DNA of 64,000 nucleotides from Oscillospiraceae bacterium (GTDB taxonomy: Bacteria; Bacillota; Clostridia; Oscillospirales; Oscillospiraceae), in assembly GCA_015067665.1 (NCBI GenBank), contig SVLZ01000004.1:1-64000 (forward strand), given 5' to 3'. Within the stretch, counting starts at the first letter, position 1; each line of letters begins with the position of its first letter. Of the stretch, positions 33,466 through 40,819 are shown piece after piece. The notes under the pieces are model-generated. The model was not told the origin of the DNA. It did not search any database and saw only the letters and a list, made by a program, of their open reading frames with translations. The position numbers and the translations under genes are program-made.

Positions 33466-34806
33466 ATGGATTACATTGTAAATACACCTTGCGGTGCTGT
33501 TCGCGGCTATGCCGACCGGGTGGAGGGCACAGTGGCCTATAAGGGCATCCGCTACGCCACGGCCGGACGTTGGGAGTATCCCAAGCAGGTCACTGCTTGG
33601 GAGGGCATCTATGATGCTGCCCAGTATGGCGCTTGCAGCTTCCAGACCCGTGCTTTTTGCAATGAAGAGGAACTGCCTAAGAAAAAATTTTACCACAATG
33701 AGTTCCGTAAGGGCAATACCTATTCTTACAGTGAAGACTGTCTGTTTTTGAATATTTTCACCCCGGAAACAGCAAAAGAGGGGGATAAATTGCCCGTTCT
33801 TATCTATATCCACGGTGGTGGCTACACCGGTGGCAGCGGTCACGAAAAGCATTTTGATGGCCCTGTATGGCCCACGAAGGGGGTTATTGGTGTGACGCTC
33901 AACTACCGCCTTGGACCGATGGGCTTTGTGTGCCTGCCCCAGCTGAAGGAAGAAGCGGGACACACCGGTAACTATGGCCTGTTTGACCAAATGACTGCAA
34001 TTCGCTGGATAAAGGACAATATTGCTGCCTTTGGTGGCGATCCGGAGAACATAACCATTATGGGACAAAGTGCCGGTGCTGCCAGCGTGCAGATCCTCTC
34101 CTGCAGTCCTTTGACAAATGGCTTGTTCCAAAAGGGCGTTATGGCAAGCGGCTGTGGCCTTGGCGGAATGCTGGCAGGTACAGAAGAAAAGTCCGGTGCT
34201 TTCTGGCAAGCAGTGATGGCAAAGTGTGGCTGTGAAACGCTGGAGCAGTTCCGGGCGCTGCCTCCCGAAAAGCTGTTTTCTGCTTGGGAGGAAGGTAAAA
34301 AGGCGCTTAAGGGCGGCAATGCGGCAGTGTTCCCCATTAAAGATGGGGTGCTCACTGTCAGCGGCGCAAAACCCCACGACCTTCCTTATATGGCAGGCGC
34401 TACCAGCGAGGATATGGCACCTCCGGTGCTGCAGGGTATGGCGAAAAGCTGGATCGCAAAGCGGGAAAAACCCAGCTATACTTGGCATTTTAACCGTCAG
34501 CTTCCCGGCGACGACAATGGCGCCTGGCATTCTTCCGATCTTTGGTACTGGTTTGGTACGCTCCCTAACAGCTGGCGGCCTATGGAGGAGAAGGATTATG
34601 CCCTGAGCCAGCAGATGGTTTCCTATCTCTGTAATTTTGCAAAGACGGGCAACCCAAATAAGAGCGGTGAGCTGCCCACTTGGATTGCCTCCGGAAGGGG
34701 ACAAAATCGCGTTCTTATCTTAGGAGAAAAGGATACCCATATGGGGAAACCTGCCTTCTTTAAGATGGTGCACACAATGTTGACCAAAAAGCCGGTGGGA
34801 GAATAA
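33466..34806 (+). CDS. Type-B carboxylesterase
   Basis: 446 residues, a little short for the family (usually about 500). SEDCLFLNIFTP near residue 88 and the oxyanion-hole HGGGYTGGSG near 117 are carboxylesterase signatures. The nucleophile lies in MGQSAGAASV at about residue 201, and the catalytic histidine is probably the WHSSDLWYWF region near 348. No signal peptide. In this setting it may remove ester groups such as feruloyl or acetyl from an imported glycoside; that is inference. AAGGAG upstream. Confidence 0.88.
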   Translation: MDYIVNTPCGAVRGYADRVEGTVAYKGIRYATAGRWEYPKQVTAWEGIYDAAQYGACSFQTRAFCNEEELPKKKFYHNEFRKGNTYSYSEDCLFLNIFTPETAKEGDKLPVLIYIHGGGYTGGSGHEKHFDGPVWPTKGVIGVTLNYRLGPMGFVCLPQLKEEAGHTGNYGLFDQMTAIRWIKDNIAAFGGDPENITIMGQSAGAASVQILSCSPLTNGLFQKGVMASGCGLGGMLAGTEEKSGAFWQAVMAKCGCETLEQFRALPPEKLFSAWEEGKKALKGGNAAVFPIKDGVLTVSGAKPHDLPYMAGATSEDMAPPVLQGMAKSWIAKREKPSYTWHFNRQLPGDDNGAWHSSDLWYWFGTLPNSWRPMEEKDYALSQQMVSYLCNFAKTGNPNKSGELPTWIASGRGQNRVLILGEKDTHMGKPAFFKMVHTMLTKKPVGE

Positions 34807-34822
34807 TTGACAGTTTGCTATC

Positions 34823-34857
34823 AAAACCTTCCCCCAAGGGGAAGGTTTTGATTTTTC
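34823..34857 (+). terminator. Rho-independent terminator
   Basis: AAAACCTTCCCC / GGGGAAGGTTTT stem with three-base loop and a following T-rich tract. Confidence 0.85.
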
Positions 34858-34860
34858 TCA

Positions 34861-34889
34861 TTGAAAAAATATTATTCTTGCGTTATACT
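34861..34889 (+). promoter_or_regulatory. Sigma-A promoter
   Basis: TTGAAA, 17-base spacer, TATACT, 22 bases before the MFS start at 34912. Confidence 0.8.
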
Positions 34890-34911
34890 GAGGGAAAAGA
34901 GGAGGGGTTTT

Positions 34912-36195
34912 ATGAAAACCAAGCTGGATCGCCGTTTTTGGCTGTGCCTGACCATTTTTAGTTTGATGGGTCAAATTGCGTGGGTCGTTGAAAATATGTA
35001 TTTCAATGTCTTTATCTATAAGATGTTCCACGCGTCTGCTGCGGATATCTCCAATATGGTTATGGCTTCTGCCGTGACTGCTACGCTGACCACCGTCCTG
35101 ATGGGGCCGCTGTCGGATAAACTTGGCAAGCGGAAGCTCTTTATCTGCGGTGGCTACCTGATGTGGGGTATTTCTATTTTTAGCTTCATTTTCCTGCGGG
35201 AGGACATTATCAGCAAGACCCTCGGGATGACGGTTTCTGCCGCCACCGTAGGTGTGAGCCTGACCATCATTTTGGACTGCGTAATGACCTTCTTCGGCTC
35301 GACTGCCAACGATGCTGCGTTCAATGCGTGGCTGACGGATTCCACCGATGACAGCAACCGCGGCGCTGCAGAGGGAATCAATGCAATGATGCCGTTGGTA
35401 AGCATATTGGTGGTCTTTGGCGGTTTTATGTTTTTTGATCTGGAGCAGTCCTCCAGCTGGAGCATTATCTTTGCAGTAATCGGTACGCTGGTGACCGTTG
35501 TGGGTATTTTGGGCTTCTTTCTTATTAAAGAGCCGAATATCCAGCCGGTGAAGGACTCCTACTTGGGTGGTATCCTCTACGGCTTCCGTCCCAAGACCAT
35601 TGGAGAGAATAAGAAACTGTACTTAGCGATGGTCGGCTATATCCTCTTTAACATCGCTATTCAAATCTATATGCCCTATCTCATCATTTACTATGAGGTA
35701 TCGCTGCAGATGACGGATTATGTGCTGATTATGGCACCTGCCATTATTGTTGCTTCTGTGGTCACTGCCTTTTGGGGCAGAGTGTACGATAAGAAGGGTT
35801 TCCGTTTTTCCGGACTTTTGGCAGTTTCTGCGCTGCTTGTGGGCTTCGTGATACTGTACTTGACCCGCACCACGCTTCCGGTCTTTATCGGGTCGCTCTT
35901 TATGATGAGCGGCTACCTTGCCGGTATGGCAGTCTTTGGCGCTGTGATCCGGGACTATACTCCGGTTGGCAAATCCGGCAGACTGCAGGGTGTGCGGATC
36001 TTCTCGCAGGTTTTTGTGCCCGGTATCGTTGGCCCGGCCATCGGTAAGAAAGTACTGGAAAATGCGGAGGTCATTACAAACAACGACGGTACGACTTCCT
36101 TTGTGCCCAATGCCAACATTTTCCTCGCAGCTGCCATTGTTTTGCTTTTCGTCTATCCCTTCTTCTTCGTTAAAATGGAAAAGAAGAAAAAATGA
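34912..36195 (+). CDS. MFS transporter (GPH-like)
   Basis: 427 residues from the ATG at 34912, which has GGAGGGG upstream and lies after the promoter at 34861-34889; the frame is open further left but that part would be untranscribed. Twelve membrane segments, with LMGPLSDKLGKRKLFICGGY as MFS motif A. Long central segments and the NMYFNVFIYKMFHASAADISNMV start resemble sugar-transporter-like MFS proteins common in gut Clostridia. Ten bases before the DUF6054 gene. Substrate unknown. Confidence 0.85.
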   Translation: MKTKLDRRFWLCLTIFSLMGQIAWVVENMYFNVFIYKMFHASAADISNMVMASAVTATLTTVLMGPLSDKLGKRKLFICGGYLMWGISIFSFIFLREDIISKTLGMTVSAATVGVSLTIILDCVMTFFGSTANDAAFNAWLTDSTDDSNRGAAEGINAMMPLVSILVVFGGFMFFDLEQSSSWSIIFAVIGTLVTVVGILGFFLIKEPNIQPVKDSYLGGILYGFRPKTIGENKKLYLAMVGYILFNIAIQIYMPYLIIYYEVSLQMTDYVLIMAPAIIVASVVTAFWGRVYDKKGFRFSGLLAVSALLVGFVILYLTRTTLPVFIGSLFMMSGYLAGMAVFGAVIRDYTPVGKSGRLQGVRIFSQVFVPGIVGPAIGKKVLENAEVITNNDGTTSFVPNANIFLAAAIVLLFVYPFFFVKMEKKKK

Positions 36196-36204
36196 GGTGT
36201 CAGT

Positions 36205-36534
36205 ATGGCAAAATATGAAACAACTGTCCGTGGGGATTTTTCTGCGGTCCTTAATAAAATTACTGACGGCATCTTAAACGGCAGCTTTACTGCGTCTTTG
36301 GAGGACAGCAGTGATTTCAGAAGCGGTGATGCCCGATGCAGTGTTCGTGTCTTTGAGCGCTATAGCTATATGGGCTCCAACCGGGTCAGCCTGAATGTGA
36401 CGGTCTTTCAAAACGGCGGAGACCCCATAAAGGTCTCAGCTATCACCTCCGGCGGCAGTCAGGCGATGTTTTTTAAGGTCAATACATTGGGAGAGGAAGC
36501 CTTCCTCGATAAACTAAAGGAAATTTTGGAGTAA
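36205..36534 (+). CDS. DUF6054 family small protein
   Basis: 109 residues. The pattern GSFTASLEDSSDF, RVFERYSYMGSNRVSLNVTV and AITSGGSQAMFFKVNTLGEE is what I know as DUF6054, a small conserved protein of gut Firmicutes with no known role. Soluble, no signal peptide. It follows the MFS gene by ten bases and is probably cotranscribed with it. Confidence 0.8.
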   Translation: MAKYETTVRGDFSAVLNKITDGILNGSFTASLEDSSDFRSGDARCSVRVFERYSYMGSNRVSLNVTVFQNGGDPIKVSAITSGGSQAMFFKVNTLGEEAFLDKLKEILE

Positions 36535-36565
36535 AACGCACAGGGGCTGTTATGAATTCTTTTGC

Positions 36566-36595
36566 TTGACTTTTTGTGCGCAGTTATGCAATAAT
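36566..36595 (+). promoter_or_regulatory. Possible promoter for the small membrane protein gene
   Basis: TTGACT is followed after 18 bases by AATAAT, 40 bases before the start at 36635. Confidence 0.5.
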
Positions 36596-36634
36596 GAGTA
36601 TTGCGAAAGTAATCTGTATTTGGAGGTGTTACAT

Positions 36635-36874
36635 ATGGATATGGTGAAAAAGTACTTTCCTTTTTCCTTCGGTCTTGCAGACGTTAAGAAGCTGGTAATT
36701 TCCATCCTCATCTATGTAGTGATTGGTGTTGTTTCCGGTATTGTCTGCGGCATTCTGGGCATCGTTCCTCTGTTGGGAGATATTGCTGCTTGGGTAGTAG
36801 GCACAGTTTCCGGCATCTATACCACAGTAGGTATCGTCCTTTCTGTCCTGTCTTTCCTGAAGGTTATCCAGTAA
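36635..36874 (+). CDS. Small two-helix membrane protein
   Basis: 79 residues from the ATG at 36635 with GGAGG eight bases upstream. Hydrophobic segments at about residues 20-45 and 50-75, with the short opening KKYFPFSFGLADVKKLV. Similar small proteins are common in Clostridia genomes, without known function. It has its own possible promoter and a terminator hairpin just downstream, so it looks like a single-gene unit. Confidence 0.75.
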   Translation: MDMVKKYFPFSFGLADVKKLVISILIYVVIGVVSGIVCGILGIVPLLGDIAAWVVGTVSGIYTTVGIVLSVLSFLKVIQ

Positions 36875-36885
36875 GAAAAACAAAG

Positions 36886-36920
36886 GTCCGCTGACTGATT
36901 TGGTCAGCGGACTTGTTGTT
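36886..36920 (+). terminator. Rho-independent terminator
   Basis: GTCCGCTGAC / GTCAGCGGAC stem, seven-base loop, then TTGTTGTT. Confidence 0.8.
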
Positions 36921-36933
36921 CCAAACAAAAAGA

Positions 36934-36962
36934 TTGCTTTTATAGGGGGTATATGGTATAAT
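36934..36962 (+). promoter_or_regulatory. Sigma-A promoter of the GH25 gene
   Basis: TTGCTT, 17-base spacer, perfect TATAAT, 37 bases upstream of the start. Confidence 0.8.
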
Positions 36963-36999
36963 TCTCGGTGACGCGAAAAAACAGGAGAAGAAACACACG

Positions 37000-38274
37000 A
37001 TGAAATTGACTTTTAAGAAGCCATATCTCTATATTCCTGTGATTGGTATAGTGGTGATCATTGCGCTTTCACTGCTGCTTATCTTCTTGCCGGATGACGG
37101 AGTTCCTTCACCTACGGAACCGCCGCAAATGATGGAACCCACAGAGGCGCCGACTGAGGTGCCTACAGAAGCGCCTACAGAAGCGCCTACAGAAATCCCA
37201 ACTGAGATACCTACGGAGGCACCTACGGAACCGACACCAACTGAGCCGCCTCGTCGTGCGTTTGTTACGGTTAAAAGGCTCAATGTTCGTAAAACCGCCG
37301 GTACTTCTCACGAAAGCGTGGATGTTTATACATACGGCACAGAAATTTCTATTTTAGAAGAGACCGATCTGAATGGCGTTCGTTGGGGTAGAACAGAAAA
37401 GGGCTGGGTTTGCCTTTGGTATGTTCACATTGGAGACAGCTTGCCACCTACGGAACCTCCCACGGAACCTCCTACGGAACCTCCCACGGAACCGCCCACG
37501 GAACCGCCCACGGAGCCTCCTACGGAACCGCCCACCGATCCGATACCTACAGAGCCTCCGGCTGCCTCAGTGCTGAAACCAAACCCCTTTGAGCGAGATG
37601 ACTTTGTAAAAAACGGTCAGTTTATTTCCTGCAAAACAGAAAAAACCGCCATTGGTGTGGATATTTCCAGCTGGCAGGAAAATGTGGATTTTGAAAAGCT
37701 AAAGGCTGCCGGTGTAGATTATGTGATGATTCGCGCGGGCTTCCGCAGTACCGCTTGGGCGGGGAAGCTTAATAAGGATCAGTATGTTGAGCAAAACTAC
37801 CTTGGTGCAAAGGCTGCCGGATTAAAGGTCGGCTTCTATTTCTATTCCCAAGCCAGAACAGCCAAGGAGGCCGAGGAAGAAGCGCAGTTCCTTTTGGACA
37901 TTGTAGAGGGCTGGGATGTTGACCTGCCGTTGGTTTGTGACTGGGAGTATACCAGCGGTTCCTCCCGCGTAGAAAATGTGTCTCGCCGTAATGCTACGGA
38001 CAGTGTCAAGGCCTTTTGTGAGAAGGTCAAGGCTGCCGGCTACACGCCTATGTTCTACACTGCCGAGTATCTTGTGAAATATAAGATTTATATCGAAGAG
38101 CTGGGCGAGTATGGTATTTGGTATGCAGATTATCGCAATTACTTAAGTGCCAGCTTCCGGGCGGATATGTGGCAGTATACTGCCAAGGGACGGGTAGATG
38201 GCATCCAAGGGTACGCGGACATAAACGTTCTGTTCCTGGAGAACAGCATCTTCGCGGAAATGTTTGAGAAATGA
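37000..38274 (+). CDS. Membrane-anchored GH25 lysozyme with SH3 domain and Thr/Pro linkers
   Basis: 424 residues. One N-terminal membrane segment (about 8-30) serves as anchor or uncleaved signal. Residues about 38-84 are a TEAP/TEIP/TEPP linker. Residues about 86-145 are a bacterial SH3 domain (VKRLNVRKTAG, then GWVCLWYVHIG). Residues about 147-190 are a second linker of TEPP units. Residues 218-424 are the GH25 catalytic domain with IGVDISSWQ at the start, CDWEYT carrying the catalytic acid and the final QYTAKGRVDGIQGYADIN. It should cleave peptidoglycan at the cell surface. Single-gene unit with its own promoter and terminator. Confidence 0.92.
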   Translation: MKLTFKKPYLYIPVIGIVVIIALSLLLIFLPDDGVPSPTEPPQMMEPTEAPTEVPTEAPTEAPTEIPTEIPTEAPTEPTPTEPPRRAFVTVKRLNVRKTAGTSHESVDVYTYGTEISILEETDLNGVRWGRTEKGWVCLWYVHIGDSLPPTEPPTEPPTEPPTEPPTEPPTEPPTEPPTDPIPTEPPAASVLKPNPFERDDFVKNGQFISCKTEKTAIGVDISSWQENVDFEKLKAAGVDYVMIRAGFRSTAWAGKLNKDQYVEQNYLGAKAAGLKVGFYFYSQARTAKEAEEEAQFLLDIVEGWDVDLPLVCDWEYTSGSSRVENVSRRNATDSVKAFCEKVKAAGYTPMFYTAEYLVKYKIYIEELGEYGIWYADYRNYLSASFRADMWQYTAKGRVDGIQGYADINVLFLENSIFAEMFEK

Positions 38275-38275
38275 G

Positions 38276-38314
38276 AATATCCACCAACTTCACTACAGTT
38301 GGTGGATATTTTTT
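38276..38314 (+). terminator. Rho-independent terminator
   Basis: A 14-base perfect stem (AATATCCACCAACT / AGTTGGTGGATATT) with seven-base loop and T run, right after the GH25 stop and before the convergent aspartokinase gene. Confidence 0.92.
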
Positions 38315-38348
38315 CGCCAGTATAAGAAGTTACGCTTTGGGCTAAAAT

Positions 38349-39071
38349 TTAACCAACGATGGTGCCGGGGGCGCCGGTCATAGAAGAGAGAACTTCGATT
38401 TTTAGGTTATAGGCGCGAGCCATTTCTACACTGCGGTCATGGAGGACTTGTGCGCCGTTTTGGATGAGCCCGAGCATTTCTTCATAGCTTATCTCAGAGA
38501 AACGCTGGGCATCGGGGTAGCGGCGGGGATCCCGGTCATAAATGCCGTCCACATCGGTAAAAATCTGGCAAAGGTCTGCACGCAGAAAGGCGGCCAATGC
38601 AACAGCGGTGGTATCCGAACCGCCCCGACCTAAGGTCGTGATGTCGCCGTGCCGGTTTATACCCTGAAACCCGGCAACAACGACTACATTTCTTTTTTCC
38701 AGTTCTGTTAAAATGCGGTCATTGCACAGCTCCAAAATCCGTGCGTTGCCATAAACCGCATCTGTAAGGATACCTGCCTGCCAGCCGCACAGACTGACTG
38801 CACAGACACCCAGTGTCTCTAAAGTCATAGAGAGAAGGGAAGCGGAAAGCTGCTCACCGGCAGCGAGATAGGCATCCATTTCTCGCGCTGAGCCTTGAGG
38901 ATTTACTTGGCGGGCTTTCTCGATCAGTTCATCGGTAGTGTCTCCTTGGGCGGATACCACAACAATGACCTGCACACCCTGCCGGGCAAGCTTGCTGACC
39001 CGCTGCGCGGCGGCTTGCAGCCTTTCGGCATTGCAGAGGGAGGAGCCACCGTATTTTTGCACGATACGCAT
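38349..39071 (-). CDS. Aspartate kinase catalytic domain without ACT domains
   Basis: 240 residues from the ATG at 39071 with GAGG eight bases upstream; a GTG at 39080 overlaps the ribosome site. VQKYGGSSL is the ATP/Lys motif, FTDVDGIYDRDPR the aspartate-kinase signature, and TTLGRGGSDTTAVALAAFL the substrate-binding loop. Normal aspartokinases run to about 400 residues with two C-terminal ACT domains that bind lysine or threonine; here the protein stops right after the kinase domain. The stop is followed by non-coding sequence and a terminator, so it is not an obvious frameshift. It catalyses the first step to lysine, methionine and threonine. The ACT-domain protein encoded 90 bases upstream might supply regulation; that is speculation. 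Confidence 0.88.
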   Translation of the reverse strand: MRIVQKYGGSSLCNAERLQAAAQRVSKLARQGVQVIVVVSAQGDTTDELIEKARQVNPQGSAREMDAYLAAGEQLSASLLSMTLETLGVCAVSLCGWQAGILTDAVYGNARILELCNDRILTELEKRNVVVVAGFQGINRHGDITTLGRGGSDTTAVALAAFLRADLCQIFTDVDGIYDRDPRRYPDAQRFSEISYEEMLGLIQNGAQVLHDRSVEMARAYNLKIEVLSSMTGAPGTIVG

Positions 39072-39161
39072 AGGAATCACCTCTGTGTCATTCTATTGGG
39101 AAAAGAGCAAGAAGGTGCGAAAAAACGGGCGTATTTTGTTTATACGCCCGTTTTCCATATA

Positions 39162-39602
39162 TTACCCTGCTAAGATTTCTGCCTTAACAACACCGGATGT
39201 GTCCCGCAGTGTCAGCAGTAAGTCCTCCAAGTCTATATCGATATGTATGGTCTCTGCAGAAATGGTCACGACAGCGCAGCCGTCGGTAGGTACGATGGAA
39301 TTGATGGTGATGATATTGGCATTGTGCTCGGAGAAGATGCCTAAGATGCTTTGCAGCATACCGGGTCTGTCGTGGAGCAAAAGCTGGAAGGTGATGATCC
39401 GTCCGGAAGTCATATTTTGGAAGGGGAGCAGTGCGTCTCGATATTTATAAAATGCACTACGGCTGATGCCGGTCATTTTAGCAGCATCATTTACAGTGCC
39501 TGCCTGGCCGGTGGTCAGCAAATGCTTAGCTTCTGCGACTTTCAGGAAGATTTCCGGTAGAGCCGATGCTTCCACGATATAGTATTTTGGGGTGTTTGCC
39601 AT
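39162..39602 (-). CDS. ACT-domain protein with N-terminal helix-turn-helix (PheB/UPF0735 type)
   Basis: 146 residues. AGGAGG upstream of the start. Residues about 18-60 look like a small HTH (GTVNDAAKMTGISRSAFYKY), and residues about 70-145 form an ACT domain (LLLHDRPGMLQSILGIFSEHNANI). This is the PheB/UPF0735 family, thought to sense amino acids; the link to chorismate mutase is historical and weak. It is transcribed together with the ACT-less aspartokinase from the promoter at 39658-39685. Confidence 0.88.
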   Translation of the reverse strand: MANTPKYYIVEASALPEIFLKVAEAKHLLTTGQAGTVNDAAKMTGISRSAFYKYRDALLPFQNMTSGRIITFQLLLHDRPGMLQSILGIFSEHNANIITINSIVPTDGCAVVTISAETIHIDIDLEDLLLTLRDTSGVVKAEILAG

Positions 39603-39657
39603 GATGGGGCCTCCTGTCTTTCTGTAAACGACAATTTTCTTTGTCCGAATTACAGCT

Positions 39658-39685
39658 ATTGTAGCATATATTTTATAAAATGCAA
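39658..39685 (-). promoter_or_regulatory. Sigma-A promoter of the ACT/aspartokinase unit
   Basis: On the minus strand TTGCAT, 16-base spacer, TACAAT, 56 bases upstream of the ACT gene start, in the region divergent to the YtvI-type gene. Confidence 0.7.
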
Positions 39686-39715
39686 GTGCCTTTCTGCATA
39701 TAAGAGGAGGGAATT

Positions 39716-40762
39716 ATGCCAAAGGATTCAGTAAAATGGCTATTAGGTATGCTATTGGGTTTCGGCGCCCTTTGGGTGAGCGTTCGATATTTGCTGCCGG
39801 TGGCCCTTCCATTTTTATTAGGACTGCTGCTTGCATTGGCAGCAGAGCCGGTAACATCTCTTTGTACCCAAAGAGGTCGTCTGCCCCGGACGGTATCATC
39901 GGGAGTTGGTGTGGGAATTGTGTTAGTATCCCTGCTGGTGCTTTTTTCTCTGCTGGGTGCGGTGGCTGTTCGGGAAATTGGTGTTTTGATGCGGGCAATG
40001 CCGGATTTGCAGCAGACGGCAAGGGATGGGGTTTCCATGGCACAGACCCAACTGCTTCAACTCGCAAAGCAGGCGCCTGATGGCCTGCAACCGTTGCTCT
40101 CAAGGATGGCAGAGCGGTTTTTCAGTGATGGAACAGCGGTAATGGATTTGGTGACAGATCGCTTGCCCGGCGTGTTGGGTAAGGTGCTTGGCGCAGTGCC
40201 GGACAGCGCGCTGATGATCGGCACGGGAATACTGGCGGGGTTTATGATCTCTGCCCGGCTGCCGCAATTGCGGGACGGTCTGGCGCGGTACGTTCCCCAA
40301 AAATGGAAAAACACGTATTTTCCTGTAATTAAGAGGATCCGCAGCGCCCTTTGGGGATGGCTAAAAGCGCAGCTTCTTTTGTGCCTTGTGACATATGGCA
40401 TCGTTGCGGCAGGTTTTTTGCTTATGGGAATCCCCTTTGGGCCTGTGTGGGCGGTGCTGGTGGCACTGGTAGATGCGGTGCCCCTTTTAGGAACAGGTAC
40501 GGTGCTGGTGCCCTGTGCGATCGTGAGCATTTTGCAAGGGGCGGGGAACCGCGCCCTTTCCTATCTTGTTATTTATGGATTGTCTGCCGGGGTTCGTGCG
40601 ATCTTGGAACCGCGGCTGGTGGGAAAAAATTTGGGACTTGATCCACTGGTAACCCTTTTTGCGATTTATACCGGCTATCGTTTCTGGGGATTCTTGGGGC
40701 TTATCTTTGCCCCGATGACAGCGGCGGCTTTTTTGCAAATTTTGCGTGCGGAAAAAATGTAG
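39716..40762 (+). CDS. YtvI-type AI-2E-family membrane permease
   Basis: 348 residues with about eight membrane segments. YLLPVALPFLLGLLLALAAEP near the N-terminus and the C-terminal DPLVTLFAIYTGYRFWGFLGLIFAPM are characteristic of the AI-2E/PerM family. The clostridial subset next to this type of gene is annotated as sporulation membrane protein YtvI. GAGGAGGG precedes the start. The transported compound is unknown. Confidence 0.85.
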   Translation: MPKDSVKWLLGMLLGFGALWVSVRYLLPVALPFLLGLLLALAAEPVTSLCTQRGRLPRTVSSGVGVGIVLVSLLVLFSLLGAVAVREIGVLMRAMPDLQQTARDGVSMAQTQLLQLAKQAPDGLQPLLSRMAERFFSDGTAVMDLVTDRLPGVLGKVLGAVPDSALMIGTGILAGFMISARLPQLRDGLARYVPQKWKNTYFPVIKRIRSALWGWLKAQLLLCLVTYGIVAAGFLLMGIPFGPVWAVLVALVDAVPLLGTGTVLVPCAIVSILQGAGNRALSYLVIYGLSAGVRAILEPRLVGKNLGLDPLVTLFAIYTGYRFWGFLGLIFAPMTAAAFLQILRAEKM

Positions 40763-40769
40763 AATCCTA

Positions 40770-40798
40770 TTGTGCATTGCTGACATTTTTGTTATAAT
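40770..40798 (+). promoter_or_regulatory. Promoter of the recJ-relA-dtd unit
   Basis: TTGTGC, 17-base spacer, TATAAT, 21 bases upstream of the recJ start. The leader is therefore very short and has no good ribosome site. Confidence 0.65.
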
Positions 40799-40819
40799 AC
40801 AAAGAAAATGATATAATGG

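Noticed and set aside
33406-34704. Open frame antisense to the carboxylesterase
   Set aside because: The plus strand carries all carboxylesterase motifs; the antisense frame has no recognisable family.
38349-39071. Aspartokinase as a frameshifted pseudogene
   Set aside because: I looked for ACT-domain sequence after the stop in all frames; only non-coding DNA and the GH25 terminator follow, so it reads as a deliberate short form or an old loss rather than a recent frameshift.
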